A DNA stretch of 25,509 nucleotides, taken from contig DNAS01000058.1 in NCBI GenBank assembly GCA_003485185.1, forward strand, positions 1-25,509, read 5' to 3'. This document shows, piece after piece, positions 15,812-23,983 of this stretch (positions are counted from its first letter, which is position 1; every line of letters begins with the position of its first letter). Below the pieces are notes generated by a model. That model did no database searches, had not been told where the DNA came from, and was given only the letters and a program-made list of their open reading frames with translations. The stretch is from Phycisphaerales bacterium (lineage in GTDB: Bacteria; Planctomycetota; Phycisphaerae; SM23-33). The translations under genes were made by a program, and so were the position numbers.

Positions 15812-17554
15812 ATGAAGATCAAAAAGGGCATCGGGGTTTCTCCCGGCGTGGCGTTCGCCCGCGCGGTGGTGCTGGATACCGAGGAGTTCGATATCCCGCA
15901 GCGCCACGTGCCCGTCGATCACGCGCAGGAAGAGCTCGCGCGGCTCAAGAAGGCCCTCCGCACCTCCAAGGAAGAAGTGCTCGACCTCCAGAAGCGGTCC
16001 ATCGAGAAGATCGGAAAGCAGACCGCGAGCATCTTCGACTTCCACCTGGGCCTGCTGGACGACAAGGTGCTCCAGCAGAAGTTCACCGAGACGATCAAGA
16101 GCGGTCACGCGACGGCGGAATACGCCGTCCAGACGGTGCTGCGGTCCTACGCCCGCGAGTTCCTGGAGATGCCCCAGTATCTCGCCGAGCGCGTCAAGGA
16201 CATCTACGACATCGAGAAGCGCCTCCTGCGCAACCTCACGGGGCAGGCGCGCCAGACATTGTCGCACCTCAAGCAGGACGTGTGCGTGCTGGCGCACGAC
16301 ATGACGCCGTCGCAGACGGCCGGCATGGACCGCGCGCACATCCAGGGCATGGCGATCGACGCGGGCGGGCAGACCAGCCACACCGCCATCGTCGCCCGCG
16401 CGCTGGGCATTCCCGCGGTGGTGGGCCTGAACGACGTGACGGCGGAGGCCGTCGCCGGCGACATGGTCATCATCGATGGAAACCGCGGCGTCGTAATCCT
16501 CAACCCCGACCCCGGAACGCTGGACGACTACCACCACTACGCGCAGCAGCAGGTGGAGTTTCTGCACAGCCTGGACGCCCTGCGCGACCTGCCCGCCATC
16601 ACCCGCGACGGGCACGAGGTCACGCTGCTGGGCAACATCGAGTTCCCCTCCGAGGTCGAGGGCGTCTTCGAGAAGGGCGGGCAGGGCATCGGCCTGTACC
16701 GCACGGAGTTCCTCTACCTCGGCAGCGACCGCGAACCGAGCGAGAAGGACCACTATGCCGCCTACCGGCACGTCCTGGAGACCTGCCAGGGGCGCCCCGT
16801 GGTCATCCGCACGATGGACCTCGGCGCCGACAAATACACCCAGGCGCGCGCCCGTGTTCCGGAGCGCAACCCGATGCTCGGGCTGCGGTCCATCCGCTAC
16901 TGCCTCCAGAACCTTCCGATGTTCCGCACGCAGGTCCGCGCGATCCTCCGGGCGGCAGAGGGCGTCCGCGTGTCGATGCTCTTCCCGCTGATCACCAACC
17001 TGCTGGAGCTTCGCCAGGCCAAGACCATCGTCCGCGATGTGATGGAGGATCTGGAGGAAGAGGGCGTCCCCCACGGCACGGACGTGCTGATCGGGATGAT
17101 GGTGGAGACGCCGTCGGCGGCGCTCCAGGTCAACTCGTTCGCGCAGGAGGTGGACTTCTTCTCGCTGGGCACGAACGATCTGGTGCAGTATACGCTGGCG
17201 GTGGACCGCGGGAACGAGCGCGTCGCACCGCTGTTCAACGCGGCCAACCCCGCCGTGCTGCGCCTCATCAAGGAAGTTATCCGCGCCGGGCAGCGCCACG
17301 GCGTGCCGGTGAGCCTGTGCGGCGAGATGGCCGGCGACCCGGAATTCACGCTGCTGCTGCTGGGACTGGGCCTGCGGACCTTCTCCTGCACGCCCCCGGC
17401 GATTCCCGAAATCAAGAAGATCATCCGCTCGGTGACGATGGAGCAGGCGCTCCAGGTGGCCCGGCGGGTGATGAGCTTCGACTCCGATCACGAGATCATG
17501 ACCTATCTCCGTGCCGAAAGCCGCAAGGTGCTTCCCGAAGCCTATGCGGACTGA
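15812..17554 (+). CDS. ptsI: Phosphoenolpyruvate-protein phosphotransferase (PTS enzyme I)
   Basis: Transfers phosphate from phosphoenolpyruvate to HPr. The 580-residue protein has the usual sugar-type length and no N-terminal GAF domain, so it is not PtsP. Domains in order: HPr-binding helical domain (to about 145), phosphohistidine swivelling domain with His190 in GGQTSHTAIVARA, then the PEP-binding barrel with RTEFLYL, MDLGADKY, MMVETPSA, FFSLGTNDLVQY and the active-site Cys in SLCGEMAGDP. ATG 15812 (MKIKKGIGVSPG) is chosen over ATG 15800 because GGAAG lies 6 bases ahead and the family sequence begins there. It is the end of an hpf-ptsN-ptsH-ptsI block; the DUF2344 gene follows about 100 bases later. 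Confidence 0.96.
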   Translation: MKIKKGIGVSPGVAFARAVVLDTEEFDIPQRHVPVDHAQEELARLKKALRTSKEEVLDLQKRSIEKIGKQTASIFDFHLGLLDDKVLQQKFTETIKSGHATAEYAVQTVLRSYAREFLEMPQYLAERVKDIYDIEKRLLRNLTGQARQTLSHLKQDVCVLAHDMTPSQTAGMDRAHIQGMAIDAGGQTSHTAIVARALGIPAVVGLNDVTAEAVAGDMVIIDGNRGVVILNPDPGTLDDYHHYAQQQVEFLHSLDALRDLPAITRDGHEVTLLGNIEFPSEVEGVFEKGGQGIGLYRTEFLYLGSDREPSEKDHYAAYRHVLETCQGRPVVIRTMDLGADKYTQARARVPERNPMLGLRSIRYCLQNLPMFRTQVRAILRAAEGVRVSMLFPLITNLLELRQAKTIVRDVMEDLEEEGVPHGTDVLIGMMVETPSAALQVNSFAQEVDFFSLGTNDLVQYTLAVDRGNERVAPLFNAANPAVLRLIKEVIRAGQRHGVPVSLCGEMAGDPEFTLLLLGLGLRTFSCTPPAIPEIKKIIRSVTMEQALQVARRVMSFDSDHEIMTYLRAESRKVLPEAYAD

Positions 17555-17654
17555 CGGGCACGGAGCGACGAAACATTGCCCGATCCGCCTCGGAGGCGAC
17601 GGGCGGACGAACCAGGCTGCGGACGAATCACCTCGGAAAGGCGGCGGCCCGACG

Positions 17655-18350
17655 TTGACGCAACGATGGGCAGTGCGGTTTACGGTGCAGGGCGACCTGC
17701 GGTTTCTCTCGCACCACGACTCCCTGCGGGCCGTGGAGCGGACGATCGCGCGGGCGGCGCTGCCCCTGCGATACTCCCAGGGATTCAACCCGCATCCGGT
17801 GCTTTCGCTGGCCTGTCCGCGCCCCGTGGGCGTCGCCGGCGGCGACGAGCTGCTGGCGGTCTCGCTCGAGGGCGAGACGGGCGCGGAAGAGCTGGTCTCG
17901 CGCCTTAACGCGTGCGCGCCGGAAGGCATGCGTTTCACGGAGGCCCGCGAGCTGACCGGCCGGCGGACGCCGCGCCCCGTGCGCGTGACGTACCGCGTGG
18001 CGCTGGCGCCGCGGACGGCGGGCGATGTGGCCCGGCGGCTCGACGCGCTGCGCGCGCAGGCGAGCTGGGCGGTGGAACGGAAAGTCTCGGGCAAGGGACG
18101 GCGCGACGGATGGAAGGTCCGCGCGATCGACCTGCGCCCGCTGGTGGCGAAACTGGAATTGGAAGGCGACTGCCTGGTCATGGAACTGGTGGCCGGCGGC
18201 GACCTGTGGGCCCGCCCGGGCGAGGTGCTCTCGCTGACGGGCCTGGACGAACGAATTGATCTTGCCTCGACGGTGCGGACCGCGGTCGAGTACGACTTCG
18301 GCGCGAAAGGCTGCACGGAGGGGCAGGACACAGACATTGAAGGTGAATAG
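17655..18350 (+). CDS. DUF2344 / TIGR03936 radical-SAM-linked protein
   Basis: A 231-residue protein of the DUF2344 family, normally fused to or encoded beside a radical SAM protein (TIGR03960) and often next to RNase E/G and the L21/L27 ribosomal genes. The family signature is visible near the start: VQGDLRFLSHHDSLRAVERT, then LRYSQGFNPHPVLSLACP. Its biochemical role is not established; the context suggests RNA or ribosome metabolism. The TTG at 17655 is taken as the start because the conserved domain begins immediately after it and GGAAAGG lies about 13 bases upstream; GTG 17673 is another option. The radical SAM partner is missing here, its expected place being held by ptsI. The stop codon directly abuts the RNase start. 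Confidence 0.85.
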   Translation: MTQRWAVRFTVQGDLRFLSHHDSLRAVERTIARAALPLRYSQGFNPHPVLSLACPRPVGVAGGDELLAVSLEGETGAEELVSRLNACAPEGMRFTEARELTGRRTPRPVRVTYRVALAPRTAGDVARRLDALRAQASWAVERKVSGKGRRDGWKVRAIDLRPLVAKLELEGDCLVMELVAGGDLWARPGEVLSLTGLDERIDLASTVRTAVEYDFGAKGCTEGQDTDIEGE

Positions 18351-20477
18351 ATGGCCAAGGAAATGCTGATCAACACGACCGAGGGGCAGGAATGCCGCAT
18401 CGCGATCGTGCGGGACGGGCTGCTGGAGGAGCTGTACGTGGAACGCGTCAGCAGCGCGTCGCGGGTGGGGAACGTATACAAGGGAAAGGTGACGAACGTC
18501 GAGCCGGCGATCCAGGCGGCGTTCGTGGACTTCGGGCTGGCCAAGAACGGCTTCCTGCACATCTCCGACGTGCACCCGCAGTACTTCCCGGAAGGGATCC
18601 GGGAGACGCAGGAGGCGGTGGGGCGCAAGCGGGCCCACCACGACCGTCCGCCGATCCAGGCGTGCCTGCGTCGCGGGCAGGAGGTCATCCTCCAGCTCAC
18701 CAAGGAGGGCATCGGGACCAAGGGCCCGACGCTGACGACTTACCTGTCGATCCCCGGGCGACTGCTGGTGATGATGCCCGGGATGAGCCGCCTGGGCGTT
18801 TCGAGGAAGATCGAGGACGACGAGGCCCGCGACAAGGCCCGCGATATCCTCAACAGCCTCAAGTTGCCCAAGGATGTGGGCTTCATTCTCCGCACGGCAG
18901 GGATGGACAGCCCCAAGCGCGAGTTGAACCGCGACCTGAACTACCTGACGGCGCTGTGGAAGTCGATCAAGGGGCGCATCAAGAGCTCCCGCTGTCCGTC
19001 GGAGATCTACCAGGAGTCGGACCTCGTGACGCGGACGATCCGCGACGGGTACAACGCGGAGATCGAGCGGATCGTCTGCGACAGCGCGTCGGTGGCGCGG
19101 CGGGTGGAGGACTTCCTGGAGTTGGTCATGCCCCGCGGAAAGCACAAGATCGACGTCTACACGGGGCAGGAGGGGCTGTTCCACGACTACGGCCTGGAGG
19201 CGGAGATCGAGAAGATCGACGCGCGGCGGGTGGAGCTGCCGTCGGGCGGGTCGCTGGTGATCGACCAGACGGAGGCGCTGGTCGCCATCGACGTCAACTC
19301 GGGGCGGTTCCGCCAGCACCACGACGCGGAGGCGACGGCCCGGAAAATCAACCTGGAAGCGGCCAAGGAAGTCGCCCGCCAGCTTCGCCTGCGCGACCTG
19401 GGCGGGGTGATCGTGATCGACTTCATCGACCTGCGCGAGGAGAAGAACCGCCGCGCCGTCGAGAAGGAACTCCGCGAGGCGATGAAGATCGACCGCGCCA
19501 AGACCAAGGTGCTCAAGATGAGCAACTTCGGGCTGATGGAGATGACCCGCCAGCGGATGCGCCCCTCGCTCAAGGCGAGCATGTACCGGCGCTGCGCCTG
19601 CTGCGACGGCACGGGGCTGATCCGCTCGGAGGAGTCGTCGGCGCTGGTGGTGATGCGGAACCTCCAGCGGGCGCTGTCCCACCCCGACGTGGTCAAGGTC
19701 GAGGTGGCGGTCTGCCCGCCGGTTGCCCTGCACCTGGCCAACACGCAGCGCAGGCAGATCGTCGCCCTGGAACGCCAGGCGGGAAAGACCGTGACGATCG
19801 CCTCCGACGACGAACTCAGCAGCGACCGAATCCGCATCACCTGCTGGAACAACCGGGGCAGCGAGATCGCATGGGAGAAGCCCCAGCCGTCGGGCGGGCG
19901 AAAGACGCTCCAGACCGTCCCGGTCAGCGAATTGCCGAAAGAGCCCGCCGCCCCCAAGCCCGCCGAGGCCGCGCCGGCCGCGGCCGAGGAAGCCCCGCCT
20001 GCGGAACCTGCCGAGACGGCGGCCACGCAAGCTGCGCCCCAGCCCGCCGGCCTTGCTGCGGGGCAGCCGACCACCGAGACTCCCAAACCCGACGGCACGC
20101 GCAAGCGCAGACGGCGGGGCGGACGGCGCCATCGCAAAAAGACCGCCGCCCAGCAGCAGGCCCAGCAAACCGGCGCCGCCCAACCCAGCGCGCCGCCCGC
20201 GCAAGCCGTAGCCGCCGAGAGTCCGCAGGCTCATCCCGTCCCCGAGGCGCCGGCCCCCGCGCCGCAACCGGAACCGGAACCGCCCGCGCCTGCGCTTGAG
20301 AAACCCGCGCAAACGCCGATCGAACCGGCCGCCGCCCCGGCCGCGGCAAAACCAAAGCGCCCGCGCCGACGACGGCGCAAACCCGCCGGCGGAAAAGCGA
20401 AAGCTTCCGGAAAGGTCGCCCCTGACGAGATGACCTTCGGAAACGACGACGAGGACTGGCTCAGCGGAGAAGAGTAG
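18351..20477 (+). CDS. Ribonuclease E/G family endoribonuclease
   Basis: A single-strand-specific endoribonuclease acting in mRNA decay and rRNA maturation. The 708-residue protein has an N-terminal S1 domain (about 36-130; GNVYKGKVTNVEPAIQAAFVD). The DNase I-like catalytic domain has metal-binding Asp314 (ALVAIDVNSGRF) and Asp357 (VIVIDFIDLREEK). A Zn-link pair, Cys415 and Cys418 (CACCDGTG), tethers tetramers in E. coli RNase E. After about residue 530 comes a tail of Pro/Ala/Glu with Arg/Lys clusters (KRRRRGGRRHRKK; KRPRRRRRKP), probably disordered and RNA-binding or a degradosome scaffold. In length and tail it lies between RNase G (489 aa) and RNase E (1061 aa). The ATG follows the previous stop with no gap. 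It converges with the next gene at 1 base distance. Confidence 0.96.
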   Translation: MAKEMLINTTEGQECRIAIVRDGLLEELYVERVSSASRVGNVYKGKVTNVEPAIQAAFVDFGLAKNGFLHISDVHPQYFPEGIRETQEAVGRKRAHHDRPPIQACLRRGQEVILQLTKEGIGTKGPTLTTYLSIPGRLLVMMPGMSRLGVSRKIEDDEARDKARDILNSLKLPKDVGFILRTAGMDSPKRELNRDLNYLTALWKSIKGRIKSSRCPSEIYQESDLVTRTIRDGYNAEIERIVCDSASVARRVEDFLELVMPRGKHKIDVYTGQEGLFHDYGLEAEIEKIDARRVELPSGGSLVIDQTEALVAIDVNSGRFRQHHDAEATARKINLEAAKEVARQLRLRDLGGVIVIDFIDLREEKNRRAVEKELREAMKIDRAKTKVLKMSNFGLMEMTRQRMRPSLKASMYRRCACCDGTGLIRSEESSALVVMRNLQRALSHPDVVKVEVAVCPPVALHLANTQRRQIVALERQAGKTVTIASDDELSSDRIRITCWNNRGSEIAWEKPQPSGGRKTLQTVPVSELPKEPAAPKPAEAAPAAAEEAPPAEPAETAATQAAPQPAGLAAGQPTTETPKPDGTRKRRRRGGRRHRKKTAAQQQAQQTGAAQPSAPPAQAVAAESPQAHPVPEAPAPAPQPEPEPPAPALEKPAQTPIEPAAAPAAAKPKRPRRRRRKPAGGKAKASGKVAPDEMTFGNDDEDWLSGEE

Positions 20478-20478
20478 C

Positions 20479-21591
20479 CTATCCCAGGACGAGGATGTCC
20501 GGGCGGGTGAGGGCGAAGCCCTTCCACTCGGCGCGGACGGTCGGCCAGGCGCCGGCCGGCGCGAGGAGTTCCGGGCCGTTGGGGGTGCAGAGGATCGTAT
20601 CCTCGCTCTTGGTTCCGGTGATGGACGGGTTCCACGCGAACGCCTGGTTAGCCAGGGCGGTGACGCTCTCTCCGGGGGCGGCCTTGACGTCCCGCGGCAG
20701 GTAGCCGCACGAGCCGCCCTGATGGTGCATCCGCCACTGGTCGGCGTGTCCGACGGCTTCGTAGGCGGACTGGCACTCGGCGAAAATGTCTCCCAGCGTC
20801 GCGCCCGCGCGGGTCGAACCGATCAGCGCGGCGTCGACGGTGGCGACGGCGCGGTGCTTGTCGGCCAACTCGGCTGGGACCGGCCCGAAACTTGCCAGGC
20901 GCGTGTGCGAGACAATCAGCCCGTGCCGTTCCGCCCCGACGATGAGCATGAAATAGCGTTCGACGCGCAGGTCCGTCGGCAGGGGGTGGCGGTGGCGCTC
21001 GATGCGCCGGTCGGCCGCCAGAAGCACCGTCCACGGCGTGCAGCCGCGGGCGTACATCTCGGCCGCCAGCATGCCCGCGAGCTGGTGTTCCGTCATGCCC
21101 GGGCGGGCGGCCTGCGCAACGGTTTCCAGCACGCACGTCGCGTCGGCGCAGAGGGCGCGGTAGCGGGCGATCTCGTTTTCGTTGAGCGTCCAGCGCAGGC
21201 GGTCGAAGTCGCGCCTGAGCGGTTCGGCCTTGAGCCCGCCGGCCGGGGCGTCAGCGGCCAGGCGCATCGACTGCGCCGCCTCAGCGAAGGCCCGCGCGGC
21301 CGCCGCCACGTCGTGCCAGGGATACTCCACGACGCGGATTCCGCTGCCGGAAAGCTCTTCCTCTCGCAGGCGCGTCGCCTCGATGTTGTTGGCGAGGACC
21401 ATTGCGCCGTCGCGCGTCACGAGCAGGGACGCCACTCCCGCGTCGCAGGCGAGCCCGACGTGGTTATGCGCCCCACAGGTGTACCACGAGAAGTTGCACC
21501 GGCGCGTCAGCAGCACGCCGTCCAGCCCGCGAGAGGCCAGGTAGTCGCAAACGAGGGCGTGCTTGAGTTGGCGTTCCTGTTGTGGAGTCAT
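20479..21591 (-). CDS. M24 (creatinase/Xaa-Pro peptidase)-like protein lacking most metal ligands
   Basis: A 370-residue protein with the two-domain layout of prolidase/creatinase: an N-terminal domain (about 1-130) and a pita-bread domain. Canonical M24 peptidases bind two metals through Asp, Asp, His, Glu, Glu. Here the DxGA position reads Ile217-Val-Gly-Ala, the DxTR position reads Ser228-His-Thr-Arg, the HG segment is HHQGGSCGY, the first Glu position is Asn321 (AWNPSITG) and only the last Glu (Glu330, TKSED) remains. It is therefore unlikely to be a metallopeptidase; creatinase itself is a metal-free member of this fold, so another hydrolytic or binding role is possible. The start at 21591 has only a weak ribosome site. 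It is downstream of accD across a 196-base gap holding a repeat element. Confidence 0.8.
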   Translation of the reverse strand: MTPQQERQLKHALVCDYLASRGLDGVLLTRRCNFSWYTCGAHNHVGLACDAGVASLLVTRDGAMVLANNIEATRLREEELSGSGIRVVEYPWHDVAAAARAFAEAAQSMRLAADAPAGGLKAEPLRRDFDRLRWTLNENEIARYRALCADATCVLETVAQAARPGMTEHQLAGMLAAEMYARGCTPWTVLLAADRRIERHRHPLPTDLRVERYFMLIVGAERHGLIVSHTRLASFGPVPAELADKHRAVATVDAALIGSTRAGATLGDIFAECQSAYEAVGHADQWRMHHQGGSCGYLPRDVKAAPGESVTALANQAFAWNPSITGTKSEDTILCTPNGPELLAPAGAWPTVRAEWKGFALTRPDILVLG

Positions 21592-21609
21592 TTGTCAATC
21601 CGGACGAAA

Positions 21610-21752
21610 AGAGCGGGATTACGCGGATTTCAGGATTTCACGGATTTCAATTCGGCCCACTCTTCGCAAGTCAGGGAATCCGCCGAACCCGTATCCGAAT
21701 CCATTCAGTTTTTCGTCATCCTGGAATCCTTGAATCCGTGGAATCCCGCTCT
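21610..21752. repeat. 143-bp intergenic inverted-repeat element with GGATT words
   Basis: The ends AGAGCGGGATT (21610-21620) and AATCCCGCTCT (21742-21752) are perfect inverted repeats. The similarity continues inwards imperfectly to about 21645 and 21717: ACGCGGATTTCAGGATTTC on one arm, CCACGGATTCAAGGATTCC on the other arm read in reverse complement. Each arm is itself a string of GGATT direct repeats. It fills most of the 196-base gap between the accD and M24-like genes and encodes no protein. It looks like a small non-autonomous mobile or REP-type element. Confidence 0.65.
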
Positions 21753-21787
21753 CTTCCACGAAAGAGGGACATGCCGTTGTGAATCGC

Positions 21788-22663
21788 CTACGGTTTGAGG
21801 TAGTCGATCAACTGGGCGATCTCGCTGCGGAGTTCCTTGCGGGGGACGATGCGGTCGACGAATCCCTTGTCCATGAGGAACTCGGCCCGCTGGAAGCCCT
21901 CGGGCAGCTCGCTCTTGATGGTGTTGGCGATGACCCGCTGCCCGGCGAAACCGATCAGCGCGCCGGGTTCGGAGAGGATCACGTCGCCCAGCATGGCGAA
22001 GCTGGCGGTGGTTCCGCCGGTGGTGGGGTCGGTCAGGACGGCGATGTAGAGCCCGCCGCCGTCGTCGAACCGGGCCAGGGCGGCGGAGGTCTTTCCCATC
22101 TGCATCAGGCTCAGCGCGCCTTCGTGCATCCGGGCGCCGCCCGACATGCACACGACCACCAGCGGCAGCGACGAGCGGGTGGCCTCCTCGATCAGCAGCG
22201 AGAGCTTTTCGCCCAGCACCGAGCCCATCGAGCCCATCAGGAAATCGCCGTCCATCACCGCCAGCGCCACGCGCCGGCCCTTGATGTAGGCGATTCCGGT
22301 GAGGATGGCCTCGGTGTTTCCGGACTTGTCCTGCTCGGCCTTGAGACGGTCGGCGTAGCGTTTTCCGGACCACTTGAATTCCAGCGGGTCGGCCGGGGCG
22401 ATCTCCGCGAACCGCTCCTCGAAGCTGTCGGGGTCGGCCAGCTGTTGCACCCGCAGGCGACCGCCCACGCGGAAGTGGTGCTCGCACTCCGGGCAGACTT
22501 CCAGGTTCTCCGCGACGGTCTTGCGGTAGAGCATGCTCTCGCAGCCGGGGCAGCGCATCCACAGGCCGTCCGGGACGTCCCGCTTCTTGCGGATCTGCGG
22601 GCCCTCGAACACCGTCGGGTCGTAGGGATTCTTCGTGCCGTTGGTCGGTTGCGGCTCAGCCAT
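21788..22663 (-). CDS. accD: Acetyl-CoA carboxylase carboxyltransferase subunit beta
   Basis: Together with AccA, transfers the carboxyl group from biotin (on AccB) to acetyl-CoA, giving malonyl-CoA for fatty acid synthesis. The 291-residue protein has the N-terminal four-Cys zinc ribbon, Cys38/Cys41 (RCPGC) and Cys57/Cys60 (VCPEC), and a crotonase-like carboxyltransferase domain with VVVCMSGGARMHEG, VLTDPTTGGTTASFA and GDVILSEPGALIGFAG. An AGGAG ribosome site lies just before the ATG. Its 5' end overlaps the stop of the preceding gene by 8 bases. accA is not in the window. Confidence 0.96.
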   Translation of the reverse strand: MAEPQPTNGTKNPYDPTVFEGPQIRKKRDVPDGLWMRCPGCESMLYRKTVAENLEVCPECEHHFRVGGRLRVQQLADPDSFEERFAEIAPADPLEFKWSGKRYADRLKAEQDKSGNTEAILTGIAYIKGRRVALAVMDGDFLMGSMGSVLGEKLSLLIEEATRSSLPLVVVCMSGGARMHEGALSLMQMGKTSAALARFDDGGGLYIAVLTDPTTGGTTASFAMLGDVILSEPGALIGFAGQRVIANTIKSELPEGFQRAEFLMDKGFVDRIVPRKELRSEIAQLIDYLKP

Positions 22664-23246
22664 GTCGACTCCTGTTGAGCGTCGCGGCGCTCAGTTCATA
22701 GCAGGTCCAGGTGAACTCGCCGTCCAGGTGCTTCCAGAACGAGTTGACGTCGGTCGACTCGATGAGGCATCGCAGCAGTCCCAGCACGACGGGTCGCAGC
22801 ACGAGCAGTACCTCGGCCTGGGCCTTGTGGCGCTTGAGGACGGCCAGCACGGCCAGGCGGATCCGCTCCTGGGCCTCCTGGAGGGTCTCCCCGTCGGGTG
22901 GGCGGACGGCGGAGGGGTCTTCTTCCCAGTGGCGGAAGACCCGCGGGTTGCGGCGCTGGATTTCGTCTTTCGTCAGCCCCTGCCACAGGCCGTAGTCGAT
23001 CTCCCGCAGGTTGGGGGCGATTCGCACCTTGACGCCGAGCTGCCTCGCGACGATCTCGGCGGTCTGTCGCTCGGCCTGTCCGCGGCTGGCGTAGACCGCG
23101 GCGATGGGGTGCGCGGCGAGTCCGCCGGCCGCCTGCGCGGCGTGATCTTCCCCGGCGTCCGTCAGCGGCGCGCCGGCGGCGGACTCCACCCGTCCCTGCT
23201 GCTCCCAGGTGGTCTGCCCGGTCTTCATGACGTAGACGCGCGCCAT
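22656..23246 (-). CDS. Histidine phosphatase superfamily protein with catalytic residues replaced
   Basis: A 196-residue protein with the phosphoglycerate-mutase/acid-phosphatase fold: strand MARVYVMKTG, then TTWE, the YASRGQAERQTAEIV segment, and LREIDYGLWQGLTKDEI with the conserved acid Glu82. The nucleophilic RHG motif is K8-T9-G10, the phosphate-binding Arg of the SxLxRA region is Ala58, and the second catalytic His (usual VSHGG) is Pro152 in LRPVVLG. All three phosphate-site residues are thus lost and it should not be a phosphatase of the usual mechanism. It may bind a phosphorylated ligand or regulate neighbours. It lies between rpe (32 bases upstream) and accD (8-base overlap), so it is made with both. 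Confidence 0.85.
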   Translation of the reverse strand: MARVYVMKTGQTTWEQQGRVESAAGAPLTDAGEDHAAQAAGGLAAHPIAAVYASRGQAERQTAEIVARQLGVKVRIAPNLREIDYGLWQGLTKDEIQRRNPRVFRHWEEDPSAVRPPDGETLQEAQERIRLAVLAVLKRHKAQAEVLLVLRPVVLGLLRCLIESTDVNSFWKHLDGEFTWTCYELSAATLNRSRHG

Positions 23247-23278
23247 CTCGCCGTTTTCACCTCGCGGCCCAATGCCGC

Positions 23279-23983
23279 TTAGAACTCCACCGCCCGCTGG
23301 AGACTCCGCACCGCGCCGCCGGGGTCGGAGTTTCCGAAGACGTTCTCGCCGGCGACGAACGTGTCCGCCCCCGCCCGCGCGCAGAGCGCCGCGGTGGACT
23401 CGTTGATCCCGCCGTCCACTTCCAGGCGCTGCGCGGGGGTCATCCACGCCCGGAGCGTGCGGATCTTGTCCAACTGGTCGTCCATGAACTTCTGCCCGCC
23501 GTAGCCCGGCTCGACGGTCATCACCAGCACCAGGTCCACGTCGGGCAGGACGTCGCGGAGGCTCTCTGCCGGCGTGCCGGGGCGGAGCGTCACGCCCACG
23601 CCCAGGCCCAGCTCGCGCAGGCGTGCGATCAGCCGCGCGGGGCGGTCCGTCGCCTCGGTGTGAAACGTGATGCTGTCGGCCCCGGCCTCGGCGAACCGCT
23701 CCAGGTAGTACGCCGGATCGGTCACCATCAGGTGGACGTCGAGCGGGGCGTCGGTGAACCGTCGGATCTTCTTGACGAACCCCGGGCCCATCGACAGGTT
23801 GGGCACGAAATGCCCGTCCATGATGTCCACGTGGAGGACGCCCGCGCCGGCGGCAAGCACCTGCCCGATCTGCTCGCCTGCCCGCGCGAAATCGCAGGCC
23901 AGCAGCGACGGCGCGATGATCCGCCGCCCTGCCAGCGCCGCCCACGGATTGGCGGGTTTTCGGGTCATGGACTCCGGTCTCAC
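23279..23983 (-). CDS. rpe: Ribulose-phosphate 3-epimerase
   Basis: Interconverts D-ribulose 5-phosphate and D-xylulose 5-phosphate in the pentose phosphate pathway. A 234-residue TIM barrel with all family motifs: APSLLACDF, HVDIMDGHFVPNLSMGP (metal-binding His and Asp), VHLMV, MTVEPGYGGQKF and VDGGIN. The GTG at 23983 overlaps the pgk stop by 4 bases, suggesting coupled translation. ATG 23968, five codons on, is the alternative, but the GGAG before it is only 3 bases away. The histidine-phosphatase-like gene follows after 32 bases. Confidence 0.96.
   Translation of the reverse strand: MRPESMTRKPANPWAALAGRRIIAPSLLACDFARAGEQIGQVLAAGAGVLHVDIMDGHFVPNLSMGPGFVKKIRRFTDAPLDVHLMVTDPAYYLERFAEAGADSITFHTEATDRPARLIARLRELGLGVGVTLRPGTPAESLRDVLPDVDLVLVMTVEPGYGGQKFMDDQLDKIRTLRAWMTPAQRLEVDGGINESTAALCARAGADTFVAGENVFGNSDPGGAVRSLQRAVEF

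Noticed and set aside
15299..18721. 1140-codon open frame on the minus strand opposite ptsN-ptsH-ptsI and DUF2344
   Set aside because: It runs antisense to four well-identified genes, is rich in Arg/Ser/His as expected from the complementary frame of GC-rich codons, and shows no family motif.
17628..20312. 894-codon open frame on the minus strand opposite the RNase gene
   Set aside because: Long antisense frames are common in high-GC genes; the plus strand carries clear S1, catalytic and Zn-link motifs, and the minus-strand product is low-complexity.
19920..20477. RNase tail considered as a frameshifted or foreign segment
   Set aside because: The frame is continuous and Pro/Ala/Arg-rich tails are usual in RNase E-type enzymes of high-GC bacteria.
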